Positions 27,554 to 37,797 of a DNA stretch of 64,000 nucleotides are shown piece after piece. The translations under genes were made by a program, and so were the position numbers. The DNA comes from Ideonella sp. Lineage in GTDB: Bacteria; Pseudomonadota; Gammaproteobacteria; Burkholderiales; Burkholderiaceae_C. The notes under the pieces are model-generated. The model made no database searches and was not told the origin of the DNA. It saw nothing but the letters and a program-made list of their open reading frames with translations. The DNA lies in assembly GCA_015075165.1 (NCBI GenBank), contig JABTUY010000003.1:124001-188000 (forward strand). The letters are read 5' to 3'. Every line of letters begins with the position of its first letter. Within the stretch, counting starts at the first letter, position 1.

Positions 27554-29347
27554 TCAGGCGGCGCGCCGTGACGGCGGCGTGCTGCGTGTCGCATCCGCCG
27601 ACGCCTCGTGCACCGGGTCGTGCGGCGATTGCCCTTGTGCCGCCAGCTGCAGGTCGCGCAACGTCAGGTCGAGCGCCCGACCGTAGCGCTGCGCCACGCG
27701 CTGCAATGCGGCTGCGCTGTGCGGTGAGGCGAGCGCATCGACCACCTCGTTGGCGCAACAGGCCAACGCACGCAGCATCTCGTCATCGTTCTCGATCGCG
27801 CGCACCGCCGCGCCGGTGCCGAAGCGCTGCAACATGCGCAGCACCGATTCGTCCAGGCCCCAGTGGCGCGCTACCGCGTTGCCGAGCGCCTCCACCGTGA
27901 CGCCGAGCACCGCCAGCGCCGCACCCTCTTCGCTCATGCCCGGCTCTTCGGTACCACCGGGCTCGCTCGCCGGTGCCGATTGCATCAGGCGCTCGATCTG
28001 CGCCGCCTCCTCTGGAAAGTGATAGGCGACCACGAGACGGCCCACGTTCTGCAGCAGCGCGATCAGGTAGACCACTTCGGCGTCGTAGCTGGGCGGTCGC
28101 AGCAGTTGCGCAATGCGCGCGCCGCGCTGCGCGCGCTCGATCGCGCGCTGCAACTGCGCGGCCGCCGGACCGGCGAGCGGGCCGGGCCAGTCGCGCAACG
28201 CCAACGCGGCGCGGCGCACGCCGTCGAGCCCGACCATCGCGATTGCGCGCCGCAGCGTCAGGATCGGTCCGCTGCCGGCGATCGTCGCACCGTGCACCTC
28301 CGCCGAGTTCACCGCACGCAGAAGCTCGAAGGTGAGCGCCGGATCCTGCAGCACGGCTTCGGCCAGCTCGATCGTGCGTTCGCGCTCCATCAGCGCCAGC
28401 CGAGCCACGCGGCGTGCGGCACCGGGCAACGACGGCAGCGCGCCGATCGCGCGCAGGCGGTCGGCCAGCAGCGTCAGCGGCCCGCTGTCGGTGGCCTCCT
28501 CGACGCGCAGCCAACCCTCGAGTGCACGTGCCAGCGTGCGCGCGCTGTGGTAGCGCTGCCGCTGCTGGCGGTCGGTGGCGCGGTTGGCGATCACGCGCAA
28601 CGGCTCGGGGATCGGCCTGCCGGTGCTCCACGGCAGCCGCACGATCTCGCGGCCCAGCGGCGGCATCAGTGCGATCGCGGCAGCGGTGTCGGCCTGTTCG
28701 AGCGCCGGCGCGCCGGTGAGCGCGTGGTGCAGCACGAGGCCGAACGCGAGCACGTCGCGCTCGGCGTCGCGGCGCTGCGCCTGCAGGCCGGTGACGGTGA
28801 ATGCGGCGTCGGCGGTCGAAGCCGCAACGCCAGCCGGTGCGATCTCCAGCCCCATCAGACGGGCGCGGCCGGCGTCGTCAATCGTCACCATCCACGACTG
28901 GATGTCGCGGTGCGCCAAGCCCGCCTCATGCGCGAACGCGAGACCATCGAGCACCTGCACGCTGCTGCGGGCCACGTCGAGCGCCGGCAACCCCTGGCCG
29001 GCCACCTGCTCGGCCAGCGTGCGAACGCCGTCGCGCGCGTAGGCGGCGTAGGTCCAGCGGTCGAGCTCGCCGACCTCGATGGGTTCAGTCAAGCCCGGGT
29101 GCGTGACACGCCCGGCCTTGCGCGCGGCCTGCACATGATGCGCGAGCTTGGCGCGGTCAGCAGCCTGCGCACGCGTCATCACCAGCAGGCGTTCGCCTCC
29201 GGCAGCCGAATCGTGCGCCAGCCACACCAGCGTGGCCGCGCTCTTGCCCAGCAGGCGCTGCAGGCGGAAGCGGCCGAACGCCGGCACCGCCGGTGCGGGC
29301 TCTGGCGTGCGAAAGCCGCTGGCTTCGCTGTGTTCTGGCGATGGCAT
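27554..29347 (-). CDS. degenerate protein-kinase-like domain fused to an HDOD domain
   Basis: A 597-residue protein. Residues about 25-285 have a Ser/Thr kinase outline: RFRLQRLLGKSAATLVWLA at the glycine loop, VLDGLAFAHEAGLAHRDIQS at the catalytic loop and LQAQRRDAERDVLAFGLVLHHALTGAPA in the C-lobe. Key residues are lost: the beta-3 Lys is replaced (LLVMTR), HRDIQSWM lacks the Lys and Asn of HRDLKPEN, and DFG is MGL. It is probably a pseudokinase. Residues about 305-530 form an HDOD domain (LPSLPGAARRVARLA, ILTLRRAIAMVGLDGVRRAALAL, LLQNVGRLVVAYHFPEEA), found in signalling proteins. The ATG 29347 is chosen for the conserved start. It lies 92 bases after the AddA-like gene. Confidence 0.82.
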   Translation of the reverse strand: MPSPEHSEASGFRTPEPAPAVPAFGRFRLQRLLGKSAATLVWLAHDSAAGGERLLVMTRAQAADRAKLAHHVQAARKAGRVTHPGLTEPIEVGELDRWTYAAYARDGVRTLAEQVAGQGLPALDVARSSVQVLDGLAFAHEAGLAHRDIQSWMVTIDDAGRARLMGLEIAPAGVAASTADAAFTVTGLQAQRRDAERDVLAFGLVLHHALTGAPALEQADTAAAIALMPPLGREIVRLPWSTGRPIPEPLRVIANRATDRQQRQRYHSARTLARALEGWLRVEEATDSGPLTLLADRLRAIGALPSLPGAARRVARLALMERERTIELAEAVLQDPALTFELLRAVNSAEVHGATIAGSGPILTLRRAIAMVGLDGVRRAALALRDWPGPLAGPAAAQLQRAIERAQRGARIAQLLRPPSYDAEVVYLIALLQNVGRLVVAYHFPEEAAQIERLMQSAPASEPGGTEEPGMSEEGAALAVLGVTVEALGNAVARHWGLDESVLRMLQRFGTGAAVRAIENDDEMLRALACCANEVVDALASPHSAAALQRVAQRYGRALDLTLRDLQLAAQGQSPHDPVHEASADATRSTPPSRRAA

Positions 29348-29439
29348 GTGCGGGGCCACAGGCGGCCGGTGTTGCACGCGATTGAAGCAATTGCCCGGCC
29401 GCCGCGATCGACCGAACAGGCCGGCGCCGGCGCGGCAAT

Positions 29440-32400
29440 TCATCCGGCAGCCAGCTCGTGCAGGGCACCATCACCGGTGACGAAGGCCGCGCGCACTGGT
29501 GCCGCACCGACGAGCGCTTGCACCGCTGCGCGGTAGGTGGCCAGTTGCTGCCGTAATTCGGGATCGCCGGCGGCATTGGCTGCAAGCTTGTAGTCGAGCA
29601 CCCACCAAGTGACGGCCGACCCGCCCGGCCCCGCTTCGACTCGCTGCACCAGACGGTCGACGCGCAGCAGACGGCCATCGTGCACGATGTCGAACTCGTC
29701 GGCACTCCATGCCAGCTGCGCGTGATCGAAGAACGGCTGCAGTGCGGGGCTGTCGAGGATCGCCGCGGCGTATGCGGCCACCGTGCTCGCCGCGGACGCC
29801 GGCAGCTCGAACTCGGCCACCGCGGCCGCAGCCAGGCGCACCAGCGGTGCCGGCTCGGCCGCCGCCGTCGCCCACTGCAGCACGCGGTGCACCGCGCGGC
29901 CGAGTTGCGCCGCGGCGTTGGGCGCGGTGGCGCGTGCACGCACGTGCGCTGCCGTTGATGTGGAGTCCGCCGAGGTGCCGGGCAACTCGGCGACGACGAT
30001 CGCGGCGGCGTTCGCCGCGGCAGCGACGGCGTCCCCAGGCGGCGCCGCGAACGGCTCGCTGTGCGGTTGCAGGCGCGACCACCAGCTGGCGTTCGCCGTC
30101 CTGCCCGCTGGGGTGCGGCTGAACAGCAGCACATCGCAGGCACGCGTCATCGCCACGTAGAGCGCATTCAACTCCTCGCGCTGCGCCGCGACCTGCTCGC
30201 GCGCGCGCAATTCGGCCAGCGATGCGCAAGGCCGTGCCAGATCGGGCACGAAGGCCACGCGCAGCGGCGCGGCGCGCTCGACCGGCCAGTCGACCAGGAC
30301 GCCGGGTTGCGACTCGGCGCGCTCGTGCGGATCGGTGTCGACCACCCAGACGCAGCGCGCTTCGAGGCCCTTCACGGCGTGCACCGTCATCAGCTGCACC
30401 GCGTCGCTGCGCGCCGGTGGCTTCACGGTCAATGCGCGTCGCCGCAATGCACGCACGAAGCGGTAGACACTGGCGTGCCGACCGCCATCGAGCGACAGCG
30501 CCAGTGCGATCAGCGCGTGCACCGCCGCAAGCGCCGCCACGCGCCGATCGGCCGGCACCGCCGCGGCCAACCGCGCGAGCAGGTCACCCTCGTGCACCAC
30601 GCGGTCGAGCAGGTCGTGCGGCGGCAGGTGGCGCGCCGCCTCGGCCCAGCGCGCGAGCAGATCGCGGGCACGCTGCACGGCCGGCGGCGCGTCGTGCCAG
30701 TTCATCAGCGCGTGCCACCAAGCGGTGGCCGCACCGCGATCGGCACGCTGCGACAGCGCGAGCAGCGTGGCATCGTCGACGTCGAACAGCGGGCTCTTCA
30801 AGACCTGCGCCAGCGAAAGATCGTTGCCGGGCGAGACCAGCACGTCGAGCACGGCGACCAGGTCTTTCACCTCGATCACGTCGCCCAGCCGCTGCTCCTC
30901 GGCCGCCACGCAGGGCACGTGCAACGCATGCAGTGCGTCGGCCACACGCGCCAGCGTGGCGTTGCGCCGCGCCAGCACGATCACGTCGCTGGGCGCTGTG
31001 CCGGCGCGCAGCAGGTGCTGCACGCCGGCCGCGACGCGGCGCGCCTCGTCCTGCGTCCTCGCCGCCTTCGCCTCATGACGCGGCACGGTCAGCGAATCGC
31101 GCCACTCGGCGACGGGCACCGCGGCAGCCTCGACCTCATTCGGCGCAGCCGGCTCGTCCGGGAGATGCCACACGCGGCCCGACGCCTCATCGGCCCGTTC
31201 GGTGCTGTGCGCCGCAAAGCCGACGAATTCGCCGGCCGCCTGCCCGAACACCGCGTTCACCGCCTGCACCACGGCCGGGGCGTTGCGCCGCGTGTGGTTG
31301 CACGCCAGGTCGTGCCCGTCGAGGCCGTCGACGACGAAGCGGCGCGCGGCCTCGAACACGCGCGGCTCCGCGCCGCGGAAGCGATAGATGCTTTGCTTGG
31401 GGTCGCCGACGATGAACACCGACAGCGGCCGTTGCCCGCTGGCGCCGCCGCCGGCACCGGCGTACGACGACAGCCAGCCGAGCAGCGCCTGCCACTGCAG
31501 GTTGCTGGTGTCCTGGAACTCGTCGATCAGCACGTGCCGCAGCCGCGCGTCGAGCCGCTGCTGCACCCAGCCGGCGACCACCGGGTCCGACAGGATCGCC
31601 AGTGCGCAGCGTTCGAGATCCTGCATATCGATCAACGCGCGCTCGCGCTTCAGTTCGCGCCAGCAGCCCAGCAGCAAACGCGCCAGCCGCACCATGCGGC
31701 CGTGGTCGACGTGCGCGTCGTGCTGGGCGACCTGCTGCCCCAGCCGCAGCAGCGCCTCGACGGCCGCCTGCAGCTCCGGCGTGGCACTCAGCTTGCGCGG
31801 CGTGCCGGCCTTGGTGAACAGCGCGGCACGAGCCTGTTGCAGGACCGCGGCGGGGTCGTGTTGTGCCAGCGCCGCGTTCAGTGCGGCCGCAGCATCGCGA
31901 TCGACCTTGGCCTTGGCGCGTTGCGCCGCCTCGGCGGCACTGCCGAGCGTGCGCCGCAAGCTCGCGTCGGCCACGATGCGTTCGATGGGGTGTGCAAGGC
32001 CCGCGCAGTCGGGCCACAGTTGTGCGGCGTCTGGCACTGCGGCGGCGAGCGCACCGTGCGCGTCGGCGCGTTCGATCTCGAGCCGCTTGTCGAGCGCGCT
32101 GCGCAGCCAGCGCGCGAGACCGGCGCGGCCATACCGTTCGGTGAGCTGGCGGTAGTCGTGCAGCGCATCGGGCGCATCGAGCACGGCGCGCTGGAAGCGC
32201 CGCATCAACTCGCCGTGCTGGTCGTCCACCTCTTCGATCAGCGACATGGCCGGGTGTACGCCGAGCGAATCGAGCAGCTCGAGAGGCGCCACGCGCAACA
32301 GCTGCGCGAACCAGGCGTGGAAGGTGTGCACCTGCACGTCATTGCCCCACGCCAGCACGCGCGCATGCAGTGCGGCCAGTGCCGGTGCCTGGATCTCGGC

Positions 32401-32718
32401 CTGCAGGACGTCAAGACCGCGGTGCTGCAGCTCGCGCGCGCGCGTGGCGTCGGCGGCGGCGGCGAAGTCGCGCAGCCATTCGTGCAGGCGCAGCCGCATC
32501 TCGGCCGCGGCCTTGCGCGTGAACGTGATCGCCAGGATCTCGCCGGGTTGCGCACCGTCGAGCAGCGCACGCAGGATGCGCGATACCAGCATCCACGTCT
32601 TGCCGGCGCCGGCGCAGGCCTCGACGATCGCGCTGCGCGCCGGGTCGCACGCGAGCGCGTAGAACCGAGCGGCCGCGCAGGCGCGACCGTCGGCCCGGTA
32701 GGCCGGTTCAGCCGCCAT
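29440..32718 (-). CDS. addA: AddA-like UvrD-family helicase/exonuclease
   Basis: A 1092-residue protein with a superfamily 1A helicase and a C-terminal RecB-type nuclease. Helicase motifs: Walker A in ACAGAGKTW (36-41), AITFTRKAAAEMR, LIDEFQDTSNLQW (motif II), FIVGDPKQSIYRFRGAEP (III), LMTVHAVKGLEARCVWVVD (V) and ELNALYVAMTRA (VI). The nuclease half has GRAVHRVLQ, the acidic EFDIV region and the VLDYK core. With the preceding gene it should process double-strand ends for RecA, as AddAB does. The ATG overlaps the end of the AddB-like gene by 11 bases, so they are translated together. It could equally be called a RecB-like AddA; recC/recD are absent here. Confidence 0.9.
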   Translation of the reverse strand: MAAEPAYRADGRACAAARFYALACDPARSAIVEACAGAGKTWMLVSRILRALLDGAQPGEILAITFTRKAAAEMRLRLHEWLRDFAAAADATRARELQHRGLDVLQAEIQAPALAALHARVLAWGNDVQVHTFHAWFAQLLRVAPLELLDSLGVHPAMSLIEEVDDQHGELMRRFQRAVLDAPDALHDYRQLTERYGRAGLARWLRSALDKRLEIERADAHGALAAAVPDAAQLWPDCAGLAHPIERIVADASLRRTLGSAAEAAQRAKAKVDRDAAAALNAALAQHDPAAVLQQARAALFTKAGTPRKLSATPELQAAVEALLRLGQQVAQHDAHVDHGRMVRLARLLLGCWRELKRERALIDMQDLERCALAILSDPVVAGWVQQRLDARLRHVLIDEFQDTSNLQWQALLGWLSSYAGAGGGASGQRPLSVFIVGDPKQSIYRFRGAEPRVFEAARRFVVDGLDGHDLACNHTRRNAPAVVQAVNAVFGQAAGEFVGFAAHSTERADEASGRVWHLPDEPAAPNEVEAAAVPVAEWRDSLTVPRHEAKAARTQDEARRVAAGVQHLLRAGTAPSDVIVLARRNATLARVADALHALHVPCVAAEEQRLGDVIEVKDLVAVLDVLVSPGNDLSLAQVLKSPLFDVDDATLLALSQRADRGAATAWWHALMNWHDAPPAVQRARDLLARWAEAARHLPPHDLLDRVVHEGDLLARLAAAVPADRRVAALAAVHALIALALSLDGGRHASVYRFVRALRRRALTVKPPARSDAVQLMTVHAVKGLEARCVWVVDTDPHERAESQPGVLVDWPVERAAPLRVAFVPDLARPCASLAELRAREQVAAQREELNALYVAMTRACDVLLFSRTPAGRTANASWWSRLQPHSEPFAAPPGDAVAAAANAAAIVVAELPGTSADSTSTAAHVRARATAPNAAAQLGRAVHRVLQWATAAAEPAPLVRLAAAAVAEFELPASAASTVAAYAAAILDSPALQPFFDHAQLAWSADEFDIVHDGRLLRVDRLVQRVEAGPGGSAVTWWVLDYKLAANAAGDPELRQQLATYRAAVQALVGAAPVRAAFVTGDGALHELAAG

Positions 32719-35434
32719 CGGACCCACGCGCCGCGCTGTCGGGCCCGGCCCAGTGGTCGCGCCGGCACAGGCCGCGCAGCTCGCAGTAATCGCACACCGG
32801 CGGCTCGCCGAGCGCCGGCAGCGGCGTGCCGGCCTCGATGCGCGCGCGCTCCAGTGCCAGCTCGTGCAGCAGGCGCTGCGCGCTGTCGCGCACTTCGGGG
32901 TGCGCGACCTCGACCACTTCATCGTCGTCGAGCGCGAGGTAGCCGGCCTGTACCGGCCGCTCGGTGCCGTCGTGCGCGCCCTGCAGCGCGGCATAGACCG
33001 CGAGCTGGGTGTCCTCCAGCGGCGTGCGCACCTTGCTGCGCAGCGCGCCCACCGACTGCAGCTTGTAGTCGATCAGGTGCACGGCGGCGTCGGCGGCACG
33101 GTGGTCGATGCGGTCGAGCCGGCCGTGCAGGCGCAGCGTCGACCCCGCGGCCGCCGGCCACGCGAGCTCGACCTCGGCGGCGGCGAAGACCCAGCCCTCG
33201 CGCTCGCTGCCGTGCAGCCAGTGCACGTAGCGCCCGGCCAGCGCCGGCCAGCCGGCGGTGAACGGCAGCATCGCCTCGTCGCTGACCTCGCGCGCAGCCA
33301 CCAGTTCGGCCAGCGCGTCGTGCCCTGCCGTGACCAACGCGGCCACGTCGGCATCGCGCGCTCGTGGTGGTGCGCCACGCTGCAGGTGAAAGCGCTCCAG
33401 CGCCGCGTGCAGCCAGCGGCCGGCATCGCGCTTGTCGGCATCGTCGTCGAGCTCGTCGGCCTCCGACAGCCGCAGCACCGCACGGCCGTAGAAGCGATAC
33501 GGGCACTGGCGCAGCGCCTCGACCGTGCTGGCGCTCCACGACGCCGGCAGCGCCGTGCCGGGCGCCGGCTGCGGCGGCAAGACCGGTTGGGCCACGAGCG
33601 TGCGCAACGGCAGTGTCACACCGAGCGGCGGCAGCAGCGCCGGTGCGGCGCGCCGCTGGCGGGCCAGGGCCAGCCGCTCGACCCACGGGCTGACCGACAG
33701 CCGCTCGTCGCCGTCGGCGCCGCGGTGCAGCAGCGCCACCTGCGGCACGCGCAGCAGTTGCACGAAGCCGAGCAGCGCACGCCGCTGCCGCGCGGCACGA
33801 TCGGGCAGGCCCAGCGCCTTGCGCGCAGCCTCGTCGAGCAGCCCCGGATCGTGCGGCAGGGGGCCCAGCCGCAGCTCGTCGGCACCGGGCAGCACCGCGG
33901 CCGCGAACGCGCGCCCGCTCGCGCGCGCCAGCGGCGTGATCACGACCGGTGCCGCGGTGGGCATGGGCGGCACGAAGCTCGCCGCCTCGAGCGTGGTGCC
34001 GACCCACTGCGCGAACTCGTCGAGGCTGCACGACGCGGCGCGCGCAGCCTGCCACGCCGGGTCGCGCGCGGCCGTGCCGCCCTCTGTGCCGTCATCTGCG
34101 CCATCGCCGGCACCCTCACCCGCGCCCGTGCCACCGACCGCGTTGTCGTCGAAGCGCAAGGCCCGGCGCAGCTGCACGCCGGCGGGGTCGTCGCGCCATG
34201 CCGCAGCATGCGGCGAGCCGTGCAGCAGCGCATCGAACGCGCGCAGCCAGTCGCCGAGCGCACGCCGCCGCGGCTGCGCGAAGGCCTCGAGCCGTGCGCG
34301 CTCGCGCTGCCACAGCGCCTCGGCGCGCTGCCGTGCCGCAGCGTCGAGGCGCTGGCCGCGCCACAACTTCTCGAGCCAGGCCAGTGCACCGGTCTGCGCT
34401 TCATCGAGATCGGCCTTCAGCCAATCGAGCACGTCGTCGAACGCGTGCGGGCCGCGCGCCGCGCGCAGAGCCGCGGCGGCGTGCGCACCGGCGCGCGTGG
34501 TGGCGAGCGACCAGCCGGTCTCGTCGACCACATCGATGCGCAGCCGTTCGAGCAGCGCGCGCACGCGGCGCACCAGTGCGCGATCCTGCACCACCAGGGC
34601 GACCGGCACGACACCGGCGGCCACATGCGCGGCCACCTGCGCCGCGGCGGCCATCGCCTCGGCCTCGGCATCGGGCGTCGGCTGCAGCGTGACGCGGCTG
34701 TGCTCCAGCCAGGCCGCGAATGGGTCGTCATCCGATGGGTCGGCCGACCACGCCTGCACCGGCGTGCCTTGCGCGGCGGCGTGCGCGAGCACGTGGCCGG
34801 TCAGCGCATCGTCGCCGCCGAGCGTCAGCGCGATCCAGGCCGACGGCCGGTGCGCGAATAGCCGGTCGGTGGCCGGTGGGCCAGCGAGCGACGCCCACTC
34901 GATCGCCACGCGCAGCAGCAAGCGCTGAACGCTGCCCGGCCCTGCGCCGGCGGCGTGTTTGCGCGCGAGCACGAACCAAGCGGCGCGTGCGGCTGGCGGC
35001 AGTGCATCGGCATGGCGGCGCAGCGTGTGCGCGCTGTGCACCATGCGCTGCAGCGCGGCGTCGAAGCCGCTCGGGTCGCGCTGCAGCCAGTCGCGTGCCC
35101 ACGCGTGCCGGCGCAGCAGGTCGCGCGCGGTGATGCGATCGATGGCAGCGTCGCCGGTGAGCTCGCCGGCGTCGCGCGCCGGCGGCGGCCCGAGCGCGGC
35201 GGCGAGCGTGCGCGGCGTGTGCAGCCGCGGCATCCAGCGGCCGTGCGCGGCGAATGCCGCCCGCGCCGGCGCGAGCACGCCGGCGAACGGCAGCAGCACC
35301 ACGGCGTCGGCCACCGCAAGCGGCTGCCCGGCGAAGCGCGCATCGAGCCAGGCGTAGGTGGCATCCGCGAACGCCGCCCACAGCACCGCGGCCGGCGAGC
35401 CGGGAGGCAGCGGGTGCGGAACAATCGTCGCCAT
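32708..35434 (-). CDS. addB: AddB-like PD-(D/E)XK nuclease subunit
   Basis: A 908-residue partner of the AddA-like protein. The N-terminal two thirds resemble an inactive helicase and show no Walker A motif. The C-terminal nuclease has [20 protein letters not shown] with the first cluster Cys, GRLDRIDHR and LIDYKLQ (catalytic core), and a closing [10 protein letters not shown] (C881, C884, C890), the pattern of an iron-sulfur-braced RecB-like nuclease. The ATG at 35434 is used; a TTG six bases earlier is also in frame. It is the first gene of this minus-strand unit, divergent from trxA. Confidence 0.88.
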   Translation of the reverse strand: MATIVPHPLPPGSPAAVLWAAFADATYAWLDARFAGQPLAVADAVVLLPFAGVLAPARAAFAAHGRWMPRLHTPRTLAAALGPPPARDAGELTGDAAIDRITARDLLRRHAWARDWLQRDPSGFDAALQRMVHSAHTLRRHADALPPAARAAWFVLARKHAAGAGPGSVQRLLLRVAIEWASLAGPPATDRLFAHRPSAWIALTLGGDDALTGHVLAHAAAQGTPVQAWSADPSDDDPFAAWLEHSRVTLQPTPDAEAEAMAAAAQVAAHVAAGVVPVALVVQDRALVRRVRALLERLRIDVVDETGWSLATTRAGAHAAAALRAARGPHAFDDVLDWLKADLDEAQTGALAWLEKLWRGQRLDAAARQRAEALWQRERARLEAFAQPRRRALGDWLRAFDALLHGSPHAAAWRDDPAGVQLRRALRFDDNAVGGTGAGEGAGDGADDGTEGGTAARDPAWQAARAASCSLDEFAQWVGTTLEAASFVPPMPTAAPVVITPLARASGRAFAAAVLPGADELRLGPLPHDPGLLDEAARKALGLPDRAARQRRALLGFVQLLRVPQVALLHRGADGDERLSVSPWVERLALARQRRAAPALLPPLGVTLPLRTLVAQPVLPPQPAPGTALPASWSASTVEALRQCPYRFYGRAVLRLSEADELDDDADKRDAGRWLHAALERFHLQRGAPPRARDADVAALVTAGHDALAELVAAREVSDEAMLPFTAGWPALAGRYVHWLHGSEREGWVFAAAEVELAWPAAAGSTLRLHGRLDRIDHRAADAAVHLIDYKLQSVGALRSKVRTPLEDTQLAVYAALQGAHDGTERPVQAGYLALDDDEVVEVAHPEVRDSAQRLLHELALERARIEAGTPLPALGEPPVCDYCELRGLCRRDHWAGPDSAARGSDGG

Positions 35435-35518
35435 AGGCAACGCGCATTGTGCGGGCCGCGGCCAGGGTCAGCCCGATATGCCAGAATGCCCGCAGCATGC
35501 CGACCTAGGGGAGACGCC

Positions 35519-35848
35519 ATGAGCAGCGACCTGATCAAACACGTGTCCGACGCTTCGTTCGAAGCCGACGTGCTGAAGTCCGACAAGCCGGTGTTGGTCG
35601 ACTACTGGGCCGAGTGGTGCGGGCCGTGCAAGATGATCGCGCCGATCCTCGACGAAGCCGCGAAGGACTACACCGGCCGGCTGCAGGTGGCCAAGATGAA
35701 CGTCGACGAGAACCAGGACGTGCCGGCCAAGTTCGGCATCCGCGGCATTCCCACGTTGATGCTGTTCAAGGGCGGCCAGCTGGCCGCCACCAAGGTCGGC
35801 GCGCTGTCGAAGTCGCAGTTGACGGCGTTTCTCGACGGTCATCTATAA
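35519..35848 (+). CDS. trxA: thioredoxin
   Basis: A 109-residue thioredoxin with active site WCGPC at 33-37 (Cys34, Cys37), the preceding VDYWAEW and the cis-Pro segment [13 protein letters not shown]. It reduces protein disulfides in the cytoplasm with electrons from thioredoxin reductase. The AGGGGAGA ribosome site at 35506-35513 supports the ATG at 35519. The -10 of the rho promoter lies over its last two codons and stop. The trxA-rho order is conserved in proteobacteria. Confidence 0.98.
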   Translation: MSSDLIKHVSDASFEADVLKSDKPVLVDYWAEWCGPCKMIAPILDEAAKDYTGRLQVAKMNVDENQDVPAKFGIRGIPTLMLFKGGQLAATKVGALSKSQLTAFLDGHL

Positions 35849-35849
35849 T
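35819..35849 (+). promoter_or_regulatory. rho promoter inside the 3' end of trxA
   Basis: TTGACG (35819-35824) and a perfect TATAAT (35844-35849) with a 19-base spacer. The -10 overlaps the trxA stop codon TAA. Transcription would start near 35856, leaving a leader of about 220 nt before rho. Confidence 0.7.
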
Positions 35850-35855
35850 CCGCCC

Positions 35856-36075
35856 CAATCGCGGGGCCGAGGCGGCCGATAGGCCGCCCATCCACCCCGC
35901 CCAGAAATTGCCACCACGCTGAGCCGCCGGGTTGTTCGCGGCGCGTGGTTCCGGCCCTCCCCGATGCTTGCCGCCACCCTGCCCCGCAGGGCGCTGACGC
36001 TGCGGAGCGCGGCCGGATTCCCTGTCACGCGCCCTGCCGGCAACGGGCGCCGACGCATCCTCCACTGACCGCACG
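35856..36075 (+). promoter_or_regulatory. long structured rho mRNA leader
   Basis: About 220 bases without a convincing gene lie between the rho promoter and its ATG. It starts with a perfect hairpin, GGCGGCC-GATA-GGCCGCC (35871-35888), lacks a T-run after it, and ends with a second one, GCGCCC paired with GGGCGC (about 36029-36050). Long leaders that allow Rho to attenuate its own synthesis are known in other bacteria; the same role is inferred here. No known riboswitch pattern is recognised. Confidence 0.5.
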
Positions 36076-37341
36076 ATGCATCTGTCCGAACTGAAGGCGC
36101 TCCACGTCTCCGCGCTCATCCAGATGGGCGAGGAACTGGAGATCGAGAACGTCGCCCGCATGCGCAAGCAGGAGCTGATGTTCGCGATCATGAAGAAGCG
36201 CGCCAAGGGTGGCGAGCAGGTGTTCGGCGACGGCGTGCTCGAGGTGCTGCCCGACGGCTTCGGCTTCCTGCGCTCGATCGACACCAGCTACATGGCATCG
36301 ACCGACGACATCTACCTGAGCCCCAGCCAGATCCGCCGCTTCAACCTGCACACCGGCGACATGGTCGAGGGCGAGGTGCGGGTGCCGAAGGACGGCGAGC
36401 GCTACTTCGCGCTGGTGAAGGTCGACAAGGTCAACGGCCTGACGCCCGAGGAGAGCAAGCACAAGATCATGTTCGAGAACCTGACGCCGCTGTTCCCGAA
36501 GGAGCAGTTCAGGTTGGAACGTGACATCAAGGCCAGCGACGAGAACGTCACCTGCCGCATCATCGACCTGATCGCCCCGATCGGCAAAGGCCAGCGCGCG
36601 CTGCTGGTCTCGCAGCCCAAGAGCGGCAAGACGATCATGATGCAGCACCTGGCGCACGCGATCGTCGCCAACTACCCCGACGTGCACCTCATCGTGCTGC
36701 TGGTCGACGAGCGGCCCGAGGAAGTGACCGAGATGATCCGCACCGTGCGCGGCGAAGTCATCTCTTCCACCTTCGACGAGCCGGCGGCGCGCCACGTGCA
36801 GGTGGCCGAGATGGTGATCGAGCGCGCCAAGCGCCTGGTCGAGCTGAAGAAGGACGTGGTGATCCTGCTCGACTCGATCACGCGGCTGGCGCGCGCCTAC
36901 AACAACGTGCTGCCGTCGTCGGGCAAGGTGCTGACCGGTGGCGTCGACGCCAACGCGCTGCAACGGCCCAAGCGCTTCTTCGGCGCCGCGCGCAATGTCG
37001 AGGAAGGTGGCTCGCTGACCATCATCGGCACCGCGCTGATCGACACCGGCTCGAAGATGGACGAGGTGATCTACGAGGAGTTCAAGGGCACCGGCAACTG
37101 CGAGATCCACCTCGACCGTCGCATGTCCGAGAAGCGCGTCTACCCGTCGATCCTGCTCAACAAGAGCGGCACGCGGCGCGAGGAGCTGCTGCTCAAGCCC
37201 GAGATCCTGCAAAAGACCTGGATCCTGCGCAAACTGCTGTACCCGATGGACGAGATCGAGGCGATGGAGTTCATCCTCGACAAGATGAAGGCGAGCAAGA
37301 ACAACCTCGACTTCTTCGACATGATGCGCAGGGGTGGGTAG
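36076..37341 (+). CDS. rho: transcription termination factor Rho
   Basis: A 421-residue hexameric RNA helicase that ends transcription of untranslated RNA. The N-terminal helical part [20 protein letters not shown], the cold-shock-like primary RNA site [17 protein letters not shown], Walker A ([13 protein letters not shown]), Walker B/arginine region [16 protein letters not shown], the Q-loop [21 protein letters not shown] and the bicyclomycin-binding segments are all standard. No large insertion is present. Length is typical (418-421). Confidence 0.99.
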   Translation: MHLSELKALHVSALIQMGEELEIENVARMRKQELMFAIMKKRAKGGEQVFGDGVLEVLPDGFGFLRSIDTSYMASTDDIYLSPSQIRRFNLHTGDMVEGEVRVPKDGERYFALVKVDKVNGLTPEESKHKIMFENLTPLFPKEQFRLERDIKASDENVTCRIIDLIAPIGKGQRALLVSQPKSGKTIMMQHLAHAIVANYPDVHLIVLLVDERPEEVTEMIRTVRGEVISSTFDEPAARHVQVAEMVIERAKRLVELKKDVVILLDSITRLARAYNNVLPSSGKVLTGGVDANALQRPKRFFGAARNVEEGGSLTIIGTALIDTGSKMDEVIYEEFKGTGNCEIHLDRRMSEKRVYPSILLNKSGTRREELLLKPEILQKTWILRKLLYPMDEIEAMEFILDKMKASKNNLDFFDMMRRGG

Positions 37342-37354
37342 CCCTTGCCCCACC

Positions 37355-37360
37355 TATAAT
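37355..37360 (+). promoter_or_regulatory. -10 element TATAAT of rpmE
   Basis: A perfect TATAAT lies 13 bases after the rho stop and would give a 5' leader of about 73 nt for the L31 gene. No convincing -35 is seen. Confidence 0.5.
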
Positions 37361-37439
37361 CGCGCCCTTCCCGCCACCGGAAAGTGTGCCGCCCGTCTGC
37401 ACCGGCGCGCATGGCTCCCGAACCGACCCCGAGGCACCC

Positions 37440-37700
37440 ATGAAACCAGGCATCCACCCCGAGTACCGCGAGATCTGCTTCGTCGACCTCGCCAACGGCT
37501 TCAAGTTCGTCACCCGCTCCAGCCTGCAGACGCGCGAGACGATCAAGATGGACGACGGCCGCGAGCTGCCGCTGGTGAAGCTCGAGACCACCAGCGAGTC
37601 GCACCCGTTCTACACCGGCACGCAAAAGAGCGTCGACAGCCTCGGCGGCCGTGTCGAGAAGTTCCGCAACAAGTTCGCCCGCGTCGGCCTGAAGAAGTGA
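37440..37700 (+). CDS. rpmE2: 50S ribosomal protein L31 type B
   Basis: An 86-residue ribosomal protein. The start [28 protein letters not shown] and the end with [26 protein letters not shown] are those of type B L31, which lacks the zinc-binding CxxC of type A. Only one Cys is present. Type B forms replace zinc-binding L31 when zinc is scarce in species that carry both; whether a type A copy exists here is not visible. The gene follows rho with its own -10 and a clean terminator after it. Confidence 0.96.
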   Translation: MKPGIHPEYREICFVDLANGFKFVTRSSLQTRETIKMDDGRELPLVKLETTSESHPFYTGTQKSVDSLGGRVEKFRNKFARVGLKK

Positions 37701-37720
37701 CGCCGCGTGCGGCCGTGACG

Positions 37721-37743
37721 AGGGCAGCTCCGGCTGCCCTTTT
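37721..37743 (+). terminator. intrinsic terminator after rpmE2
   Basis: An 8-base-pair stem AGGGCAGC/GCTGCCCT (37721-37728 and 37733-37740) with a TCCG loop is followed by TTT and TCGTT. It lies 21 bases after the L31 stop. Confidence 0.75.
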
Positions 37744-37797
37744 CGTTGCCGCCGCGTGGGCGTCTGGGCGGCGGCCGGCCTGCGGCATGATGCGGCA

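Noticed and set aside
32719-32994. N-terminal extension of the AddA-like protein by 92 residues
   Set aside because: The extension lies inside the AddB-like gene, is Arg/Ser-rich and unlike the family; the ATG at 32718 places the Walker A motif at the expected position.
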